The translations under genes were made by a program, and so were the position numbers. DNA of 64,000 nt from Litorimonas sp965205225 (GTDB lineage Bacteria; Pseudomonadota; Alphaproteobacteria; Caulobacterales; Maricaulaceae): the NCBI GenBank assembly GCA_965205225.1, contig CBDBFZ010000003.1, positions 744,001 through 808,000 on the forward strand, given 5' to 3'. Below, piece by piece: positions 9,221-18,608 of the stretch (positions are counted from its first letter, which is position 1; every line of letters begins with the position of its first letter). The notes under the pieces were generated by a model that saw nothing but the letters and a program-made list of their open reading frames with translations, had not been told where the DNA came from and searched no databases.

Positions 9221-9801
9221 CTGTCATCTTTCAATAGGTTGTCCATTTGATCCCGATGAAGGAAGCTGGAATTACCAGATTTCAACCCCTCCAGGAGAGA
9301 TCAAATGAACGTCTATAAGAATGCCAAACAGACACTGCGGGGTCGAGAGCGATTGGTACGACTTGTGTTGAGCGGGCTGACGGAGCTGTTCACGCAGCGA
9401 GGAGCCCCGAAGCACATCCGGTCGGACAATGGTGCCGAGTTTACAGCTCAGCCTGTCCGAGACTGGCTGGGCCGGATCGACGTGAAAATGCTCTACATCG
9501 AGCCAAGGTTACCCTGGGAAAATGGCTATAACGACAGCTTCAATGGGACGCTCAGAGATGAACTCTTGAACGGGGAGATCGTCTACAGCCTGAAGGAGGC
9601 ACAGATACTGATCGAACGCTGGCGACAGCACTACAACACTATCCGGCCGCACAGCTCGTTAGGGTACAAACCACCGGCTCCGAAAACAATCTTTCCTTGC
9701 CCTTCCGGGCTGCCTTACACTCCGTTCCGGTTAGCCTAGAAGGGCAACCATAACCGCCAAGCTCTAACTTAGCGGGTGGACCACCTCATGGTGGCAGGTC
9801 A
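9221..9801 (+). mobile_element. Chimeric IS relic: IS481-like leader joined to IS3-type terminus
   Basis: From about 9221 the sequence resembles an IS481-family left end followed by a ribosome site (ggagag) and an ORF start. The right boundary is an IS3-family tip, TGGACCACCTCATGG plus ggcaggtca (9777-9801), also found at 29343-29366. Between them is a single ORF fusing the start of one transposase type to the catalytic end of another. The element is therefore a recombination or deletion product of two insertion sequences and should be inactive. It separates thrS from the gene starting at 9803, which it may have truncated. Confidence 0.6.
9305..9739 (+). pseudogene. Hybrid transposase fragment (IS481-type N-terminus, IS3 OrfB C-terminus)
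   Basis: The 144-residue ORF begins MNVYKNAKQTLRGRERLVRL, which is like the N-terminus of IS481 transposases. At about residue 25 it switches to the rear of an IS3-family OrfB integrase domain: RSDNGAEF (second Asp of DDE), PWENGYNDSFNGTLRDELLN (with the catalytic Glu) and YNTIRPHSSLGYKPPAP. The first catalytic Asp, the IS481 helix-turn-helix and most of OrfB are missing. It retains an open frame but cannot be a full transposase. Confidence 0.75.
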
Positions 9802-9802
9802 A

Positions 9803-10255
9803 ATGGGTTACGATTGGAAGCCGGGACGCGGCAAAATCGGGTTTATGGCACCGCTTATCGGTCAGTGGATCGCCATCAATCCTGACACGTCGATGGGCCG
9901 GGGCGAATGTATTCGCACTTATGAAAAAATCCTCGACGGGAAATTCATCCGTCTGCAAGCGGATTGGAACATTGGCAGCGGGACAAAGACCTATTGCGAG
10001 ATTGCCCATTACGGTCTGAATGCCGATAAACGACCCGCCATCTGGTCTTTCACCAGCGATGGCGGCCAATTCTATGGTGAGCTCGCTGACGTGTCCGAAA
10101 TGGCGGAGGGTGCGAAAGGCTTCTATGCCGACATGCCCTCCGATCTTGCCCGGTTCGGATTCTGGCCGTCAAAGAACGGCATGATCTGGGCCGCAGAGGC
10201 GCAGACCAAACAAGGCTGGAAATCCATGATCCGGCATGATTGTCGGCGCGTATGA
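9803..10255 (+). CDS. Hypothetical protein, possibly 5' truncated by the IS relic
   Basis: About 150 residues with no family I can name. It is rich in aromatic residues and short strands (KFIRLQADWNIGSG, RPAIWSFTSDGGQFYGEL), suggesting a small beta-barrel. There is no signal peptide or membrane helix. ATG 9803 lies 2 bp beyond the IS3 tip, so the native start and promoter may have been lost; reading can extend upstream into the IS tip from GTG 9776. A long-loop terminator follows at 10259, shared with the convergent glnA. Confidence 0.5.
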   Translation: MGYDWKPGRGKIGFMAPLIGQWIAINPDTSMGRGECIRTYEKILDGKFIRLQADWNIGSGTKTYCEIAHYGLNADKRPAIWSFTSDGGQFYGELADVSEMAEGAKGFYADMPSDLARFGFWPSKNGMIWAAEAQTKQGWKSMIRHDCRRV

Positions 10256-10258
10256 GTC

Positions 10259-10310
10259 AAAAAAGTTGCCCCGATTGTCCCGGATCGGCTGAATGGTCAG
10301 AAAATCGGGG
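10259..10310 (-). terminator. Probable terminator of glnA
   Basis: Read on the minus strand, an 8-bp stem (CCCCGATT paired with AATCGGGG) with a loop of about 26 nt is followed by CAAC and a run of six T residues. It lies just after the glnA stop. The long loop makes it weaker than a typical intrinsic terminator. Confidence 0.5.
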
Positions 10311-10313
10311 TGA

Positions 10314-11735
10314 TTAGCACTTATAGTACATGTCAAATTCGACGGGGTGCGGGTGCATCGCAAGACGCTGCACTTCTTCCATTTTCATTTCAATATATGC
10401 GTTGATCTGATCATCGTCGAAGACACCGCCCGCTTTTAGGAAATCGCGGTTGCCGTCGAGGGATTCCAGCGCTTCGCGCAAACTACCGCAGACTTGCGGG
10501 ATGTCCTTGGCTTCTTCGGCAGACAGTTCATACAGATCCATGTCCATCGGATCCCCCGGATGGATCTTGTTCTTGATCCCGTCCAGACCCGCCATTAGCA
10601 GGGCCGTATAGGTCAGGTAAGGGTTACCGGCCGGATCAGGGAAGCGGGCTTCCAGACGCTTGCCGTTACGTGATGCGGTCCACGGAATCCGGATCGAAGC
10701 GGAGCGGTTACGGCTGGAGTAGGCAAGCATGACCGGCGCTTCAAATCCTGGAACTAGCCGCTTGTAGCTGTTGGTCGACGCATTGGCGAAGGCATTGATC
10801 GCCTTGGCATGCTTGATGATGCCGCCAATATAGTAGAGGCAGGCATCGGACAGGCCGGCATAGCCGTCACCGGCGAAGAGCGGCTGCGCGTCTTTCCAGA
10901 TCGACATATGAACGTGCATCCCAGTGCCGTTATCATTGTGAACCGGCTTGGGCATAAAGGTCGCAGATTTGCCATAGGCATGCGCAACCTGATGAACTAC
11001 ATATTTGTAGAGCTGCATATTGTCGCCCATCTTAACGAGCGTATCGAATTTCATGCCCAGTTCGTGCTGTGACGGCGCGACCTCATGGTGGTGCTTTTCA
11101 GGTTGCAGACCGAACTCGCCCATGATGGCAAGCATTTCGGACCGCATGTCCTGCTGGCTATCGATCGGCGGCACGGGGAAATAACCGCCCTTCGATCCAG
11201 GACGGTGACCCATATTACCGCCCGTATACATCGTGCCCGTATTGTAGGGGCCTTCCATACTATCGAACTCATAACCTGTCTTATTTTGTGATGTGTCCCA
11301 CCGAACGTCGTCAAAGACAAAGAATTCGGCTTCCGGACCGAAATAGACGTCGTCACCCACATTGGCGGACCGCATATAGGCTTCAGCGGCCTTGGCTGTA
11401 CCGCGTGGATCGCGATTATAGGATGACCCATCGTCAGGTTCGAGAATGTCGCAGAAAATTGCGAGTGTGTCCTGCTGGAAGAACGGATCCATTTTTGCCG
11501 TGGCTGAATCGGGCATCAGGACCATGTCGGATTCGTTGATGTATTTCCAACCGCCGATTGATGATCCATCAAACATGATGCCGTCGGCAAACAGATCGTC
11601 ATCAACCAGATCAGAATGGAAGGTGACGTGCTGCATCTTGCCTTTCGGATCCGTGAAGCGAAGATCGACAAAGTCGATTCTTTCATCCTTGATTTTCTTG
11701 AGAACGTCGTTCGCGCTCATTGCCTCATCGCCCAT
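10314..11735 (-). CDS. glnA: Glutamine synthetase, type I
   Basis: A 473-residue GSI enzyme that makes glutamine from glutamate, ammonia and ATP; it acts as a cytoplasmic dodecamer. Seen motifs: FDGSSIGGW in the beta-grasp domain, the PEAEFFVFD metal-binding Glu region, NDNGTGMHVHMSIW (glutamate/ammonia site), and NRSASIRIP (ATP phosphate site). Near the end MDLYELSAEE contains the tyrosine normally adenylylated by GlnE. ATG 11735 has a good upstream ribosome site (aaaggac); ATG 11720 also gives a plausible start. It lies 65 bp after glnB on the same strand, the usual glnBA arrangement. Confidence 0.97.
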   Translation of the reverse strand: MGDEAMSANDVLKKIKDERIDFVDLRFTDPKGKMQHVTFHSDLVDDDLFADGIMFDGSSIGGWKYINESDMVLMPDSATAKMDPFFQQDTLAIFCDILEPDDGSSYNRDPRGTAKAAEAYMRSANVGDDVYFGPEAEFFVFDDVRWDTSQNKTGYEFDSMEGPYNTGTMYTGGNMGHRPGSKGGYFPVPPIDSQQDMRSEMLAIMGEFGLQPEKHHHEVAPSQHELGMKFDTLVKMGDNMQLYKYVVHQVAHAYGKSATFMPKPVHNDNGTGMHVHMSIWKDAQPLFAGDGYAGLSDACLYYIGGIIKHAKAINAFANASTNSYKRLVPGFEAPVMLAYSSRNRSASIRIPWTASRNGKRLEARFPDPAGNPYLTYTALLMAGLDGIKNKIHPGDPMDMDLYELSAEEAKDIPQVCGSLREALESLDGNRDFLKAGGVFDDDQINAYIEMKMEEVQRLAMHPHPVEFDMYYKC

Positions 11736-11800
11736 TATGGTCGTCCTTTTCCCGAAAGATTCTAGTTTTGATTATATGTCAGTGTTGCGACGTCAGAACT

Positions 11801-12139
11801 CTAAAGCGCTGCGTCACCCGTTTCACCAGTCCGAATACGGATTGCTTGCGCTAAGTCCGAGACGAAGATCTTACCATCGCCGATCTTGCCCGTCTTGGCT
11901 GCCGTCTGAATAGCTTCCAGTGCGGGCTCAACCTGGTCGTCGGCAACAACCAGTTCCAGTTTCAGCTTCGGCAGGAAGTCAACGACATATTCCGCACCGC
12001 GGTAAAGCTCAGTATGACCCTTCTGACGACCGAAACCCTTAGCTTCCAGCACTGTCATGCCCTGTAGGCCGATCGCTTGCAGCGCTTCCTTCACCCCGTC
12101 CAGTTTGAACGGTTTGATGATGGCTTCAATCTTTTTCAT
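11801..12139 (-). CDS. glnB: Nitrogen regulatory protein PII
   Basis: A 112-residue PII signal protein that reports 2-oxoglutarate and ATP status and controls GlnE, NtrB and other partners. The T-loop GHTELYRGAEYVVDFLPK contains the tyrosine normally uridylylated by GlnD (position 51), and the C-terminal region KIFVSDLAQAIRIRTGETG binds nucleotide. It is the first gene of a glnB-glnA unit. I looked for an NtrC-type sigma-54 site upstream and saw only a poor match. Confidence 0.96.
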   Translation of the reverse strand: MKKIEAIIKPFKLDGVKEALQAIGLQGMTVLEAKGFGRQKGHTELYRGAEYVVDFLPKLKLELVVADDQVEPALEAIQTAAKTGKIGDGKIFVSDLAQAIRIRTGETGDAAL

Positions 12140-12590
12140 GAGGGTCCCTTGCAGTCGATATGCGCCTGACCGCCTGACTGGCTAGTCCGGAGCAGAAGTC
12201 ATATCTGACATGCGACCTGCGCCACCGGGAGTCGAGGCAGTCCCGAAGTCTATGGCGGAAGCGTATCGAAAAGGTCAGAAATCGCATATTTTTTCAACAT
12301 TACTTATGGAATACGATGAATTTTTAGGCGGAATTTCGATGCTAACGGCTCTAACGCATCTTACCGACAAGCCGATTTGGGATTGCGCCGCATCTTCATT
12401 GGGGTAAAGCCGGGCTGTCGAGGCCGAGACGGCGCGTAAATCATGGATGTTCGCGCTGCAGTTCATTCATAGCGTTCATTGGCTGAAATCCATAACCAGG
12501 AAGGTCACGCACCCCGTGTCGAGACGGCACATCCATCCATCACAAACAAACCGGCTGTTAGCGAATACAGTTCACCCAGTGGAGATAATC
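12140..12590. other. Divergent intergenic region between glnB and maeB
   Basis: These 451 bp must hold the promoters of glnB (minus) and maeB (plus). There is an AT-rich stretch around 12285-12340. No convincing sigma-54 pair, riboswitch or small gene is seen. An open frame continues upstream from the maeB start to 12447, but its residues do not resemble malic enzyme. Confidence 0.5.
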
Positions 12591-14879
12591 ATGAAGAAAC
12601 TAACGCCCCGCCCGCCCAAGAAAACGTATATCACGGATGAACAGGCGCTTCGTTTCCACGCTGAACCGACACCTGGCAAGATATCCATGCTGCCGATCAA
12701 ACCCATGGCAACGCAGCGTGATCTGTCCCTTGCCTACAGTCCCGGCGTTGCCGTTCCCGTCGAAGCCATCGCTCAGGACGAAGACTTAGCCTACAACTAT
12801 ACATCCAAAGGCAACACAGTCGCGGTGATTTCCAACGGCACAGCCATTCTTGGTCTTGGCAATCTCGGCGCCGCGGCTTCGAAGCCAGTCATGGAAGGCA
12901 AAAGCGTTCTCTTCAAACGTTTCGCGGATATCGACAGTTTCGACATCGAAGTTGAAGAAGAGGATGCGCAGGCGTTCATCGAATGCATTAAACGCATCGG
13001 CAACAGTTTCGGTGGCATCAATCTCGAAGATATCGGCTCGCCTGAATGTTTCATCATCGAGCAGGAACTGCGCGATCTCGTCGATATTCCCGTCTTTCAT
13101 GATGATCAGCACGGTACCGCAATCATTGCCACAGCCGGTTTGATCAACGCCGCTGATCTGACGGGCCGGAAATTCGAAGACATGAAGGTCGTGCTCAGTG
13201 GCGCCGGCGCTGCAGGCCTGTCCGTGCTCAATCTGATCAAGTCGCTTGGTGTGCGGGACGAGAACTGCCTCGTGCTCGACAGTAAAGGCGTTATTTTTCA
13301 AGGTCGAACCGAATATATGGATCAGTGGAAAGCGCCGCACGCGGTCGATACTGACAAGCGTACGCTCGCCGAGGCGATGGAAGGGGCAGATGTATTTCTC
13401 GGCCTGTCGGTCGCAGGTATCGTGTCCCGCGAAATGGTCGCGTCCATGGCACCCAGCCCGATTATCTTTGCCATGGCGAACCCAGACCCGGAAATCACCC
13501 GTGAAGATATCCACGCGGTGCGCAGTGATGCCATCATCGCAACCGGTCGGTCAGATTATCCGAACCAGGTCAATAATGTGCTCGGCTTTCCCTATATTTT
13601 CCGGGGTGCATTGGATGTACGGGCGCGTAACGTCAATGAAGAGATGAAACTGGCCTGCGCTCATGCGCTCGCCGATCTGGCCCGTCAGGATGTGCCTGAG
13701 GAAGTTGCCGCCGCGTATCACGGCAATCGTCCAAAATACGGCCCGAACTATATCATCCCAGCCCCATTCGACCCGCGGTTGATTTCGGAAGTTCCGCCCT
13801 ATGTCGCTCAGGCCGCGATGGATACAGGTCAGGCCCGCCGCCCGATAGAGGATATGGAAGCCTATAAGCGTAGCCTCGCCCGCCGTCAGGACCCAACGGC
13901 TGCCATTCTGCAAAGTATCTCAGCCTCCGTCGTCGATGAGCCCAAGACCATAGTCTTCGCCGAAGGTGAAGAACCCGCTGTCATTCGCGCCGCACAGGCC
14001 TTCCAGCAACGCGGACTTGGCAAGGCGATCCTAATCGGCCGCGAAAAACCGATCTATGACAATATGAAATTGCTCAGCATTGAAAGGCCGGACAGTCTGA
14101 CGGTTCTCAATGCCCGCCTGTTTGACCGCAATGCGGAGTTTACGGAATATCTTTATTCCCGCCTGCAACGACGCGGCTTTCTTCGCCGGGACGCGCAACG
14201 GCTGGTCAATAATGACCGGAATGTTTTCTCGGCGCTGCTCACGCATCATGGCCTGGCCGACGGCATGGTTTCAGGCGTGACCCGAAGCTATGATGTGGTG
14301 CTGCGCGATGTCCGGCTGGTGCTGAGCCACCGCAAACGGGAGCGCACAATGGGAGTGTCCGTCGTGGTTAACAAAGTTCGGACTCTGTTTATTTCGGATA
14401 CGAACATTACCGAGCTGCCAACCGCGGAGGATTTGGCCGATATCGCCGAAACGACGGCCCATTTCGCGCAAACCTTCGGCTTTGAACCGCGCGTTGCCAT
14501 GCTGTCCTATTCAACGTTCGGCAATCCAGTTGGCGAGCGCATGCTGAAAGTCCGCGAAGCCGTTTCCATACTCGATCAGCGTCAGGTCGATTTCGAATAT
14601 GAAGGCGATCTGGCGGCGGATGTCGCGCTCGATCCCTTGCACACGCTGACATATCCGTTCTCACGCCTCACGGACGCAGCGAATGTACTGATCATGCCGG
14701 CCATTCATTCCGCCTCGATCTCGACCAAACTGCTTGATGCCGTTGGCGGAGCGACCGTGCTGGGTCCCTTTCTGACAGGGCTGGAAAAGCCGGTTCAGAT
14801 TTGCTCACTCGGCGCAACGGCTTCAGAAATCCTTCACATGGCCACCCTCGCCGCTTATGCGCCTACGCATGACGAATAG
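12591..14879 (+). CDS. maeB: NADP-type malic enzyme with C-terminal phosphotransacetylase domain
   Basis: About 762 residues. The N-terminal half is a malic enzyme, decarboxylating malate to pyruvate: LAYSPGVAVP, SNGTAILGLGNLG, the divalent metal site HDDQHGTAII, and a Rossmann motif VLSGAGAAGLSVLN. The C-terminal half, from about residue 430, resembles phosphotransacetylase (FAEGEEPAVIRAA, LADGMVSGV, AATASEILHM-like end), as is standard for MaeB; there it acts in regulation by acetyl-CoA rather than as a proven enzyme. ATG 12591 has a GGAGA ribosome site and the expected N-terminus. It is monocistronic here. Confidence 0.95.
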   Translation: MKKLTPRPPKKTYITDEQALRFHAEPTPGKISMLPIKPMATQRDLSLAYSPGVAVPVEAIAQDEDLAYNYTSKGNTVAVISNGTAILGLGNLGAAASKPVMEGKSVLFKRFADIDSFDIEVEEEDAQAFIECIKRIGNSFGGINLEDIGSPECFIIEQELRDLVDIPVFHDDQHGTAIIATAGLINAADLTGRKFEDMKVVLSGAGAAGLSVLNLIKSLGVRDENCLVLDSKGVIFQGRTEYMDQWKAPHAVDTDKRTLAEAMEGADVFLGLSVAGIVSREMVASMAPSPIIFAMANPDPEITREDIHAVRSDAIIATGRSDYPNQVNNVLGFPYIFRGALDVRARNVNEEMKLACAHALADLARQDVPEEVAAAYHGNRPKYGPNYIIPAPFDPRLISEVPPYVAQAAMDTGQARRPIEDMEAYKRSLARRQDPTAAILQSISASVVDEPKTIVFAEGEEPAVIRAAQAFQQRGLGKAILIGREKPIYDNMKLLSIERPDSLTVLNARLFDRNAEFTEYLYSRLQRRGFLRRDAQRLVNNDRNVFSALLTHHGLADGMVSGVTRSYDVVLRDVRLVLSHRKRERTMGVSVVVNKVRTLFISDTNITELPTAEDLADIAETTAHFAQTFGFEPRVAMLSYSTFGNPVGERMLKVREAVSILDQRQVDFEYEGDLAADVALDPLHTLTYPFSRLTDAANVLIMPAIHSASISTKLLDAVGGATVLGPFLTGLEKPVQICSLGATASEILHMATLAAYAPTHDE

Positions 14880-15453
14880 GCGACGCAGCGAAGTGTGCCC
14901 CGATAGACTTCACGAGATTATCCCTCAGCAACGGGACGTTAACGAACGTCGTCCAAGCTGCGGTAAGCGGGAGAAACATGATGCGAGATCTGAGAATAAA
15001 CGAGTGGCAAGCCAATCGTTTCCAGAAGCTCGTTATGATGACACTTGCCGCCCATCTAATTTTCTTAATCGAAATGTTTATGTTCTTGATCGAGTCACCT
15101 TCGCAAGGGTCTAATTTTTCTCCGGACTCTAATTTTGTAGGTTTCGTTAAAGCCCATAAATTTTTGTAATTCGCACTCTGGCTCGGTCTTTGTATCTATA
15201 TTGCTCACAAGCATTTTCGAGTGTTAGCGCTGCAGCCGGATTGATTATGGGCATGATCGCTGGATTTCTACTCGTTCCTATTGCCGCAGTGCCCCTCATC
15301 GAAATGCACTCGCCTTACGAAATTACCCAGCTCATTCTTGCAGGAGAAACCCTGTGCGTTCTAGCGCTCTACCTCCCAGTCTTCCTTGTCACTGGCCTTG
15401 CAACGGCCGTCTTCCATTCCTGCTTGCGACAGTGCCTTTCATAAGATCAACTC
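14880..15453. other. Decayed region with membrane-protein scraps
   Basis: Two short hydrophobic frames lie here. The first (14978-15169) has one helix, MTLAAHLIFLIEMFMFLIE. Just after its TAA the same frame continues FALWLGLCIYIAHKHF. The second (15190-15444, other frame) has two helices, for example LIMGMIAGFLLVPIAAVPLI. Together they look like a small membrane-protein gene broken by a stop and a frameshift, but I recognise no family. No clear promoter or terminator is seen. Confidence 0.4.
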
Positions 15454-15629
15454 TCAATGCACCTGCATGACGGTCCCGTCGGCGCCACGCTATGAGCGGG
15501 TCGCCGACGCGCCGGGTGTGATCGACGCAAATGATGTTCGGGTCCGTAGCGCCTGGTCGTCATCAAAACCGAAATGCCCAAATATGACCGGCGGCGCATC
15601 CGGTGGATAGAGCGCGTCCGGCATATGGA

Positions 15630-17196
15630 GTGGCTGTGTGAAAACGGTTAGTTTTTTGTGATATAGTTCCGGTGATTGAATCGGAGGTTTATTGTGAAGC
15701 GCTTTATTGAAGGCCAAGATCGAAATCAGTCCATATTATTTCCTGAAAGTCTGGACGAGTATATCGATGAAGATAATACTGTTCGCGTCATTGATGCCTA
15801 CGTTGATGAACTAGATTTACTCTCAATGGGTTTCGAGCGCGTCCGGCCCAAGGCGACAGGCCGTCCCGGTTATCATCCGTCTATTTTGCTCAAGCTCTAC
15901 ATTTACGGCTATCTCAACTGTATCCAATCTAGCCGTAGGCTTGAACGCGAAGCGGGGCGTAATGTTGAGCTTATGTGGCTGACGGGCAAGCTTGCACCTG
16001 ACTTCAAAACGATTGCTGACTTTAGAAAAGACAACGGCACCGCTATCCAATCAACCTGTTCTCAATTTGTGACTCTTTGCCGTGACGTTGGTCTGTTCGC
16101 GCGCACAATGGTTGCGATTGATGGAGCCAAGTTCAAGGCCGTGAACGCGAGAGAAAAGAACTTCACACGCGGCAAGCTCACGCGGCGCATCGGCCAGATT
16201 GAGCATTCTATAGAGAAATACCTTCATGCACTGGACGCGACGGATTTACAGGAAGGCGAGGCCGCTGAGGCCAAGACTGAACGCCTCAAGGAAAAGATTA
16301 CGTCAATGCGTGAGAAGATGGCTGAGCTTCAACAGTTGAAAGATGATCTCGCCGCGTCTTCTAAGAAACAAGTATCCTTAACTGACCCGGACTCAGTGGC
16401 TATGGCGACCAGCACAAAGGCTGGTATGGTGGGGTATAACGTACAGACGGTTGTCGATACCGAGCACCATCTCATTGTCGCGCATGAGGTAACAAACACT
16501 GTCTCTGACAAAGTGCAGCTCACAAAGATGACGAAACAAGGCCAAGCCGCCATTGGACGAAAAGACATTACAGTCTTTGCAGATCGTGGCTACTTCAGCG
16601 GTGCAGAAATTATGGCGACTGAGAAACTGGGCGCTACAACATACGTGCCCAAGCCTTACACATCTGGCTCTAAAGCCGCGGGCCGCTTTGGCAAACATGA
16701 CTTCCTCTATCAGCCCGAAGACAATAGTTACCAATGCCCAGGTGGTCAGAAGATGACCTATCGCTTCATGTCAGTTGAACAGGGCAAGGACATGCAAGTT
16801 TACTGGCCGGACGAATGCGCGGCCTGTCCCGTCAAAGCCAAATGCACGACGGGGAAACAACGGCGGATCAAACGCTGGGTCAATGAGGACATCATCGACG
16901 CTATGTTGACGCGATTGAATGACCTCCCGGAAGCCATGGCCATCCGAAGGGCGACGGTCGAGCATCCGTTCGGGACGCTGAAGTCATGGATGGGTGCCAC
17001 GCACTTCCTGACCAAACGCCTCAAAAACGTCAAAACAGAGATGAGTCTATCGGTTCTAGCTTATAATATCCGCCGGATGATCAGCATGTTCGGAGTGAAG
17101 AAACTAATCCGGGTGATCCAAGCCTAAGGGGAAAGCTTGTCCTAAATTAAATCCACTGAAATCGACGCATTGCCCAGGCTGTTTTCACACAGCCAC
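15630..17196 (+). mobile_element. IS1182-family insertion sequence
   Basis: An element of 1567 bp bounded by a perfect 16-bp inverted repeat, GTGGCTGTGTGAAAAC at 15630-15645 and its complement at 17181-17196. It contains one intact transposase gene. It is inserted inside the metallophosphoesterase pseudogene, whose reading resumes on the other side. I could not identify a target duplication with confidence. Because the transposase is intact and the ends are present, this copy may still be mobile. Confidence 0.85.
15694..17127 (+). CDS. IS1182-family transposase
   Basis: A full-length DDE transposase of 477 residues. The N-terminal DUF772-type region includes GRPGYHPSILLKLYIYGYLN and SRRLEREAGRNVELMWL. 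The catalytic Asp residues are in MVAIDGAKFKAVN and VFADRGYFS, and the Glu is near TVEHPFGTLKSWMG. A Cys-rich CPGGQKM...CAACPVKAKC segment is the usual zinc-like insert of this family, and there is a coiled coil around residues 190-240. GTG 15694 is preferred because a strong CGGAGG ribosome site lies 8 bp upstream. No frameshift is seen. Confidence 0.93.
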   Translation: MKRFIEGQDRNQSILFPESLDEYIDEDNTVRVIDAYVDELDLLSMGFERVRPKATGRPGYHPSILLKLYIYGYLNCIQSSRRLEREAGRNVELMWLTGKLAPDFKTIADFRKDNGTAIQSTCSQFVTLCRDVGLFARTMVAIDGAKFKAVNAREKNFTRGKLTRRIGQIEHSIEKYLHALDATDLQEGEAAEAKTERLKEKITSMREKMAELQQLKDDLAASSKKQVSLTDPDSVAMATSTKAGMVGYNVQTVVDTEHHLIVAHEVTNTVSDKVQLTKMTKQGQAAIGRKDITVFADRGYFSGAEIMATEKLGATTYVPKPYTSGSKAAGRFGKHDFLYQPEDNSYQCPGGQKMTYRFMSVEQGKDMQVYWPDECAACPVKAKCTTGKQRRIKRWVNEDIIDAMLTRLNDLPEAMAIRRATVEHPFGTLKSWMGATHFLTKRLKNVKTEMSLSVLAYNIRRMISMFGVKKLIRVIQA

Positions 17197-18095
17197 GGGA
17201 TTGGCGGATTATCAAAGAACTGCATTCGGTGCGCGGTTGAACCGATTATATGATCTGACAGTCGCGATCCAATCCGTCCGTTCCACCAAGACAGTCAAAC
17301 ATGGCCGCGGGCCTGCCCGGACTTATCCAGGACGGTCTGCTCATCCGGCAACGCAAACTCCGTACCGTTGAGCGACAGGGACAGCGTCTTCCGAAAGGCC
17401 GAGTCGAACTGCCAACGATCCGTCCAGTTACCGGGCAATCCGCCATGCTCGCCTCCCGCTTGGCAGATGCGGTCAATCGCAGCATTGTCCCATTGAGCAT
17501 GAACAACACGAAAATCAAACCCATCAATGAAAATAGGCAGGTTGGCGAACCAGTCAATCACGTCATGGGTCGCCAGATCTCCAACCGGATAGTCCCGCAG
17601 GAAAGCCTCATGCTGAGAGATCCGCTTTCTGGTACGTTCCCTCAATGGTTCTCCATTGGCATTACCGTGTGAAACAGAACGGCATTCAGCTCGTGATTGC
17701 CTATCAGACAAACCGCGTGGCCTGATTCCACCAATGGCCGAACCGTGTTGATGACGCCGCGATTATCAGGACCTTGGTCGATCAGCTCACCGACGAAAAT
17801 AAGCCCATCTGCCGGATCAATAGTCGGAACCTCTGCCGCTGACGTCATGGCGTACATGAGATCCGTCGCTGCATTGATCAGAATCTGCTTTTCATAAATG
17901 TCGTCCGGACGCCCAAAAGTCTGGCTGAGCAAGCGTAGCTGCTGAACATAAAGCGCATTGACGTAATCCAGCATGCGCGCACCGTCCGGATGGGTAATCC
18001 AGATCTTGCCATCCGGCGTGGGCGGTCGGTGCCTGACCGGATTGTCGGCGCCCGGGCGGGCCGGAAACCCTGAAGCAGGTACGCTCGCGCTGGCC

Positions 18096-18455
18096 ATTTT
18101 TGTAAGACCCATCGTCAATCTATTCTCTAATGATTCCGTCCTGATTGACATGGCCAACCCTATTTCTACATCGTCCCGGTTATTTTGCGTATGGGGCCGT
18201 CTTCGTATCAGCGGCTGGCTTCAATACGCTCGGGCGGCCAATCTATGGGTTGGTCTTTGCATTGCTCCGCAGTCTTGCCCTCTATGCACAGCTTGTTGCG
18301 ATTGGGGCATGACTTGGCGGGCTGACCGGCTTCTTCATAGGTGTGGCTGCCAGCAATATTATTTCGGGTATTGTCGTGCTACTAGTCTCCGAACAAAGCG
18401 CTGATGAGCGCCAAGAAGAGCTGACGAAGAAGATCACGGAAAATCTGTGCGACTC
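18096..18455 (+). pseudogene. MATE-family efflux protein, C-terminal remnant
   Basis: A degraded 3' fragment of a NorM-like multidrug/Na+ antiporter. Readable pieces are LFSNDSVLIDMANP, then in another frame PYFYIVPVIL, then YGAVFVSAAGFNTLGRPIYG, VFALLRSLALYAQLVAIGA, an in-frame TGA where related proteins have Trp, and LGGLTGFFIGVAASNIISGI. So it has at least one frameshift and one nonsense change, and the 5' two-thirds is missing. It overlaps the start of the metallophosphoesterase pseudogene on the other strand and runs up to tRNA-Leu. Confidence 0.75.
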
Positions 18456-18502
18456 ATTGACCAGACCGGTGATCTTCGCCAAAGCCCGCTCTGCCAAGCT
18501 GT

Positions 18503-18587
18503 GCGGCTGTGGCGAAATTGGTAGACGCGCCAGATTTAGGTTCTGGTTCCGAGAGGAGTGGAAGTTCGAGTCTTCTCAGCCGCACCA
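18503..18587 (+). tRNA. tRNA-Leu (anticodon TAG)
   Basis: The acceptor stem GCGGCTG pairs with CAGCCGC, followed by A and an encoded CCA (18585-18587). The anticodon arm is CCAGA-TTTAGGT-TCTGG, giving anticodon TAG. There is a long variable arm (CCGAGAGGAGTGG) typical of leucine tRNAs, and a T-arm with GTTCGAG. The composite element described below begins 13 bp downstream. Confidence 0.95.
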
Positions 18588-18608
18588 TTTTCCTTTGATA
18601 TAAAAGAA

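Larger units (their letters stand above)
15454..18112 (-). pseudogene. Metallophosphoesterase (Ser/Thr phosphatase-like) pseudogene, split by an IS
   Basis: Pieces of one minus-strand gene lie on both sides of the IS1182 element. The upstream part has GELIDQGPDNRG and CLIGNHELNAVLFH, which match the GDxxDRGP and GNHE motifs of PrpE-like phosphatases. A frameshift near 17650-17690 moves the reading into a frame with HEAFLRDYP and FRVVHAQWD. After a further break it reads FFDNPPIPW up to 17197. Beyond the IS, at 15629, it resumes MPDALYPPDAPPVIFGHF and ends in two more shifted frames (ICVDHTRRVGDPLIAW; DGTVMQVH). The first metal-binding motif (GDxHG) is absent and the Asp of GDxxDRGP is Glu. 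The gene is dead. Confidence 0.8.

Noticed and set aside
12140..12260. Possible sigma-54/NtrC promoter for glnB (TGGCGC followed by GCAT)
   Set aside because: The -12 element lacks the TTGC core at the right spacing; the match is no better than chance.
12447..12590. N-terminal extension of MaeB by 48 residues
   Set aside because: The extension is not malic-enzyme-like, and ATG 12591 has a good ribosome site.
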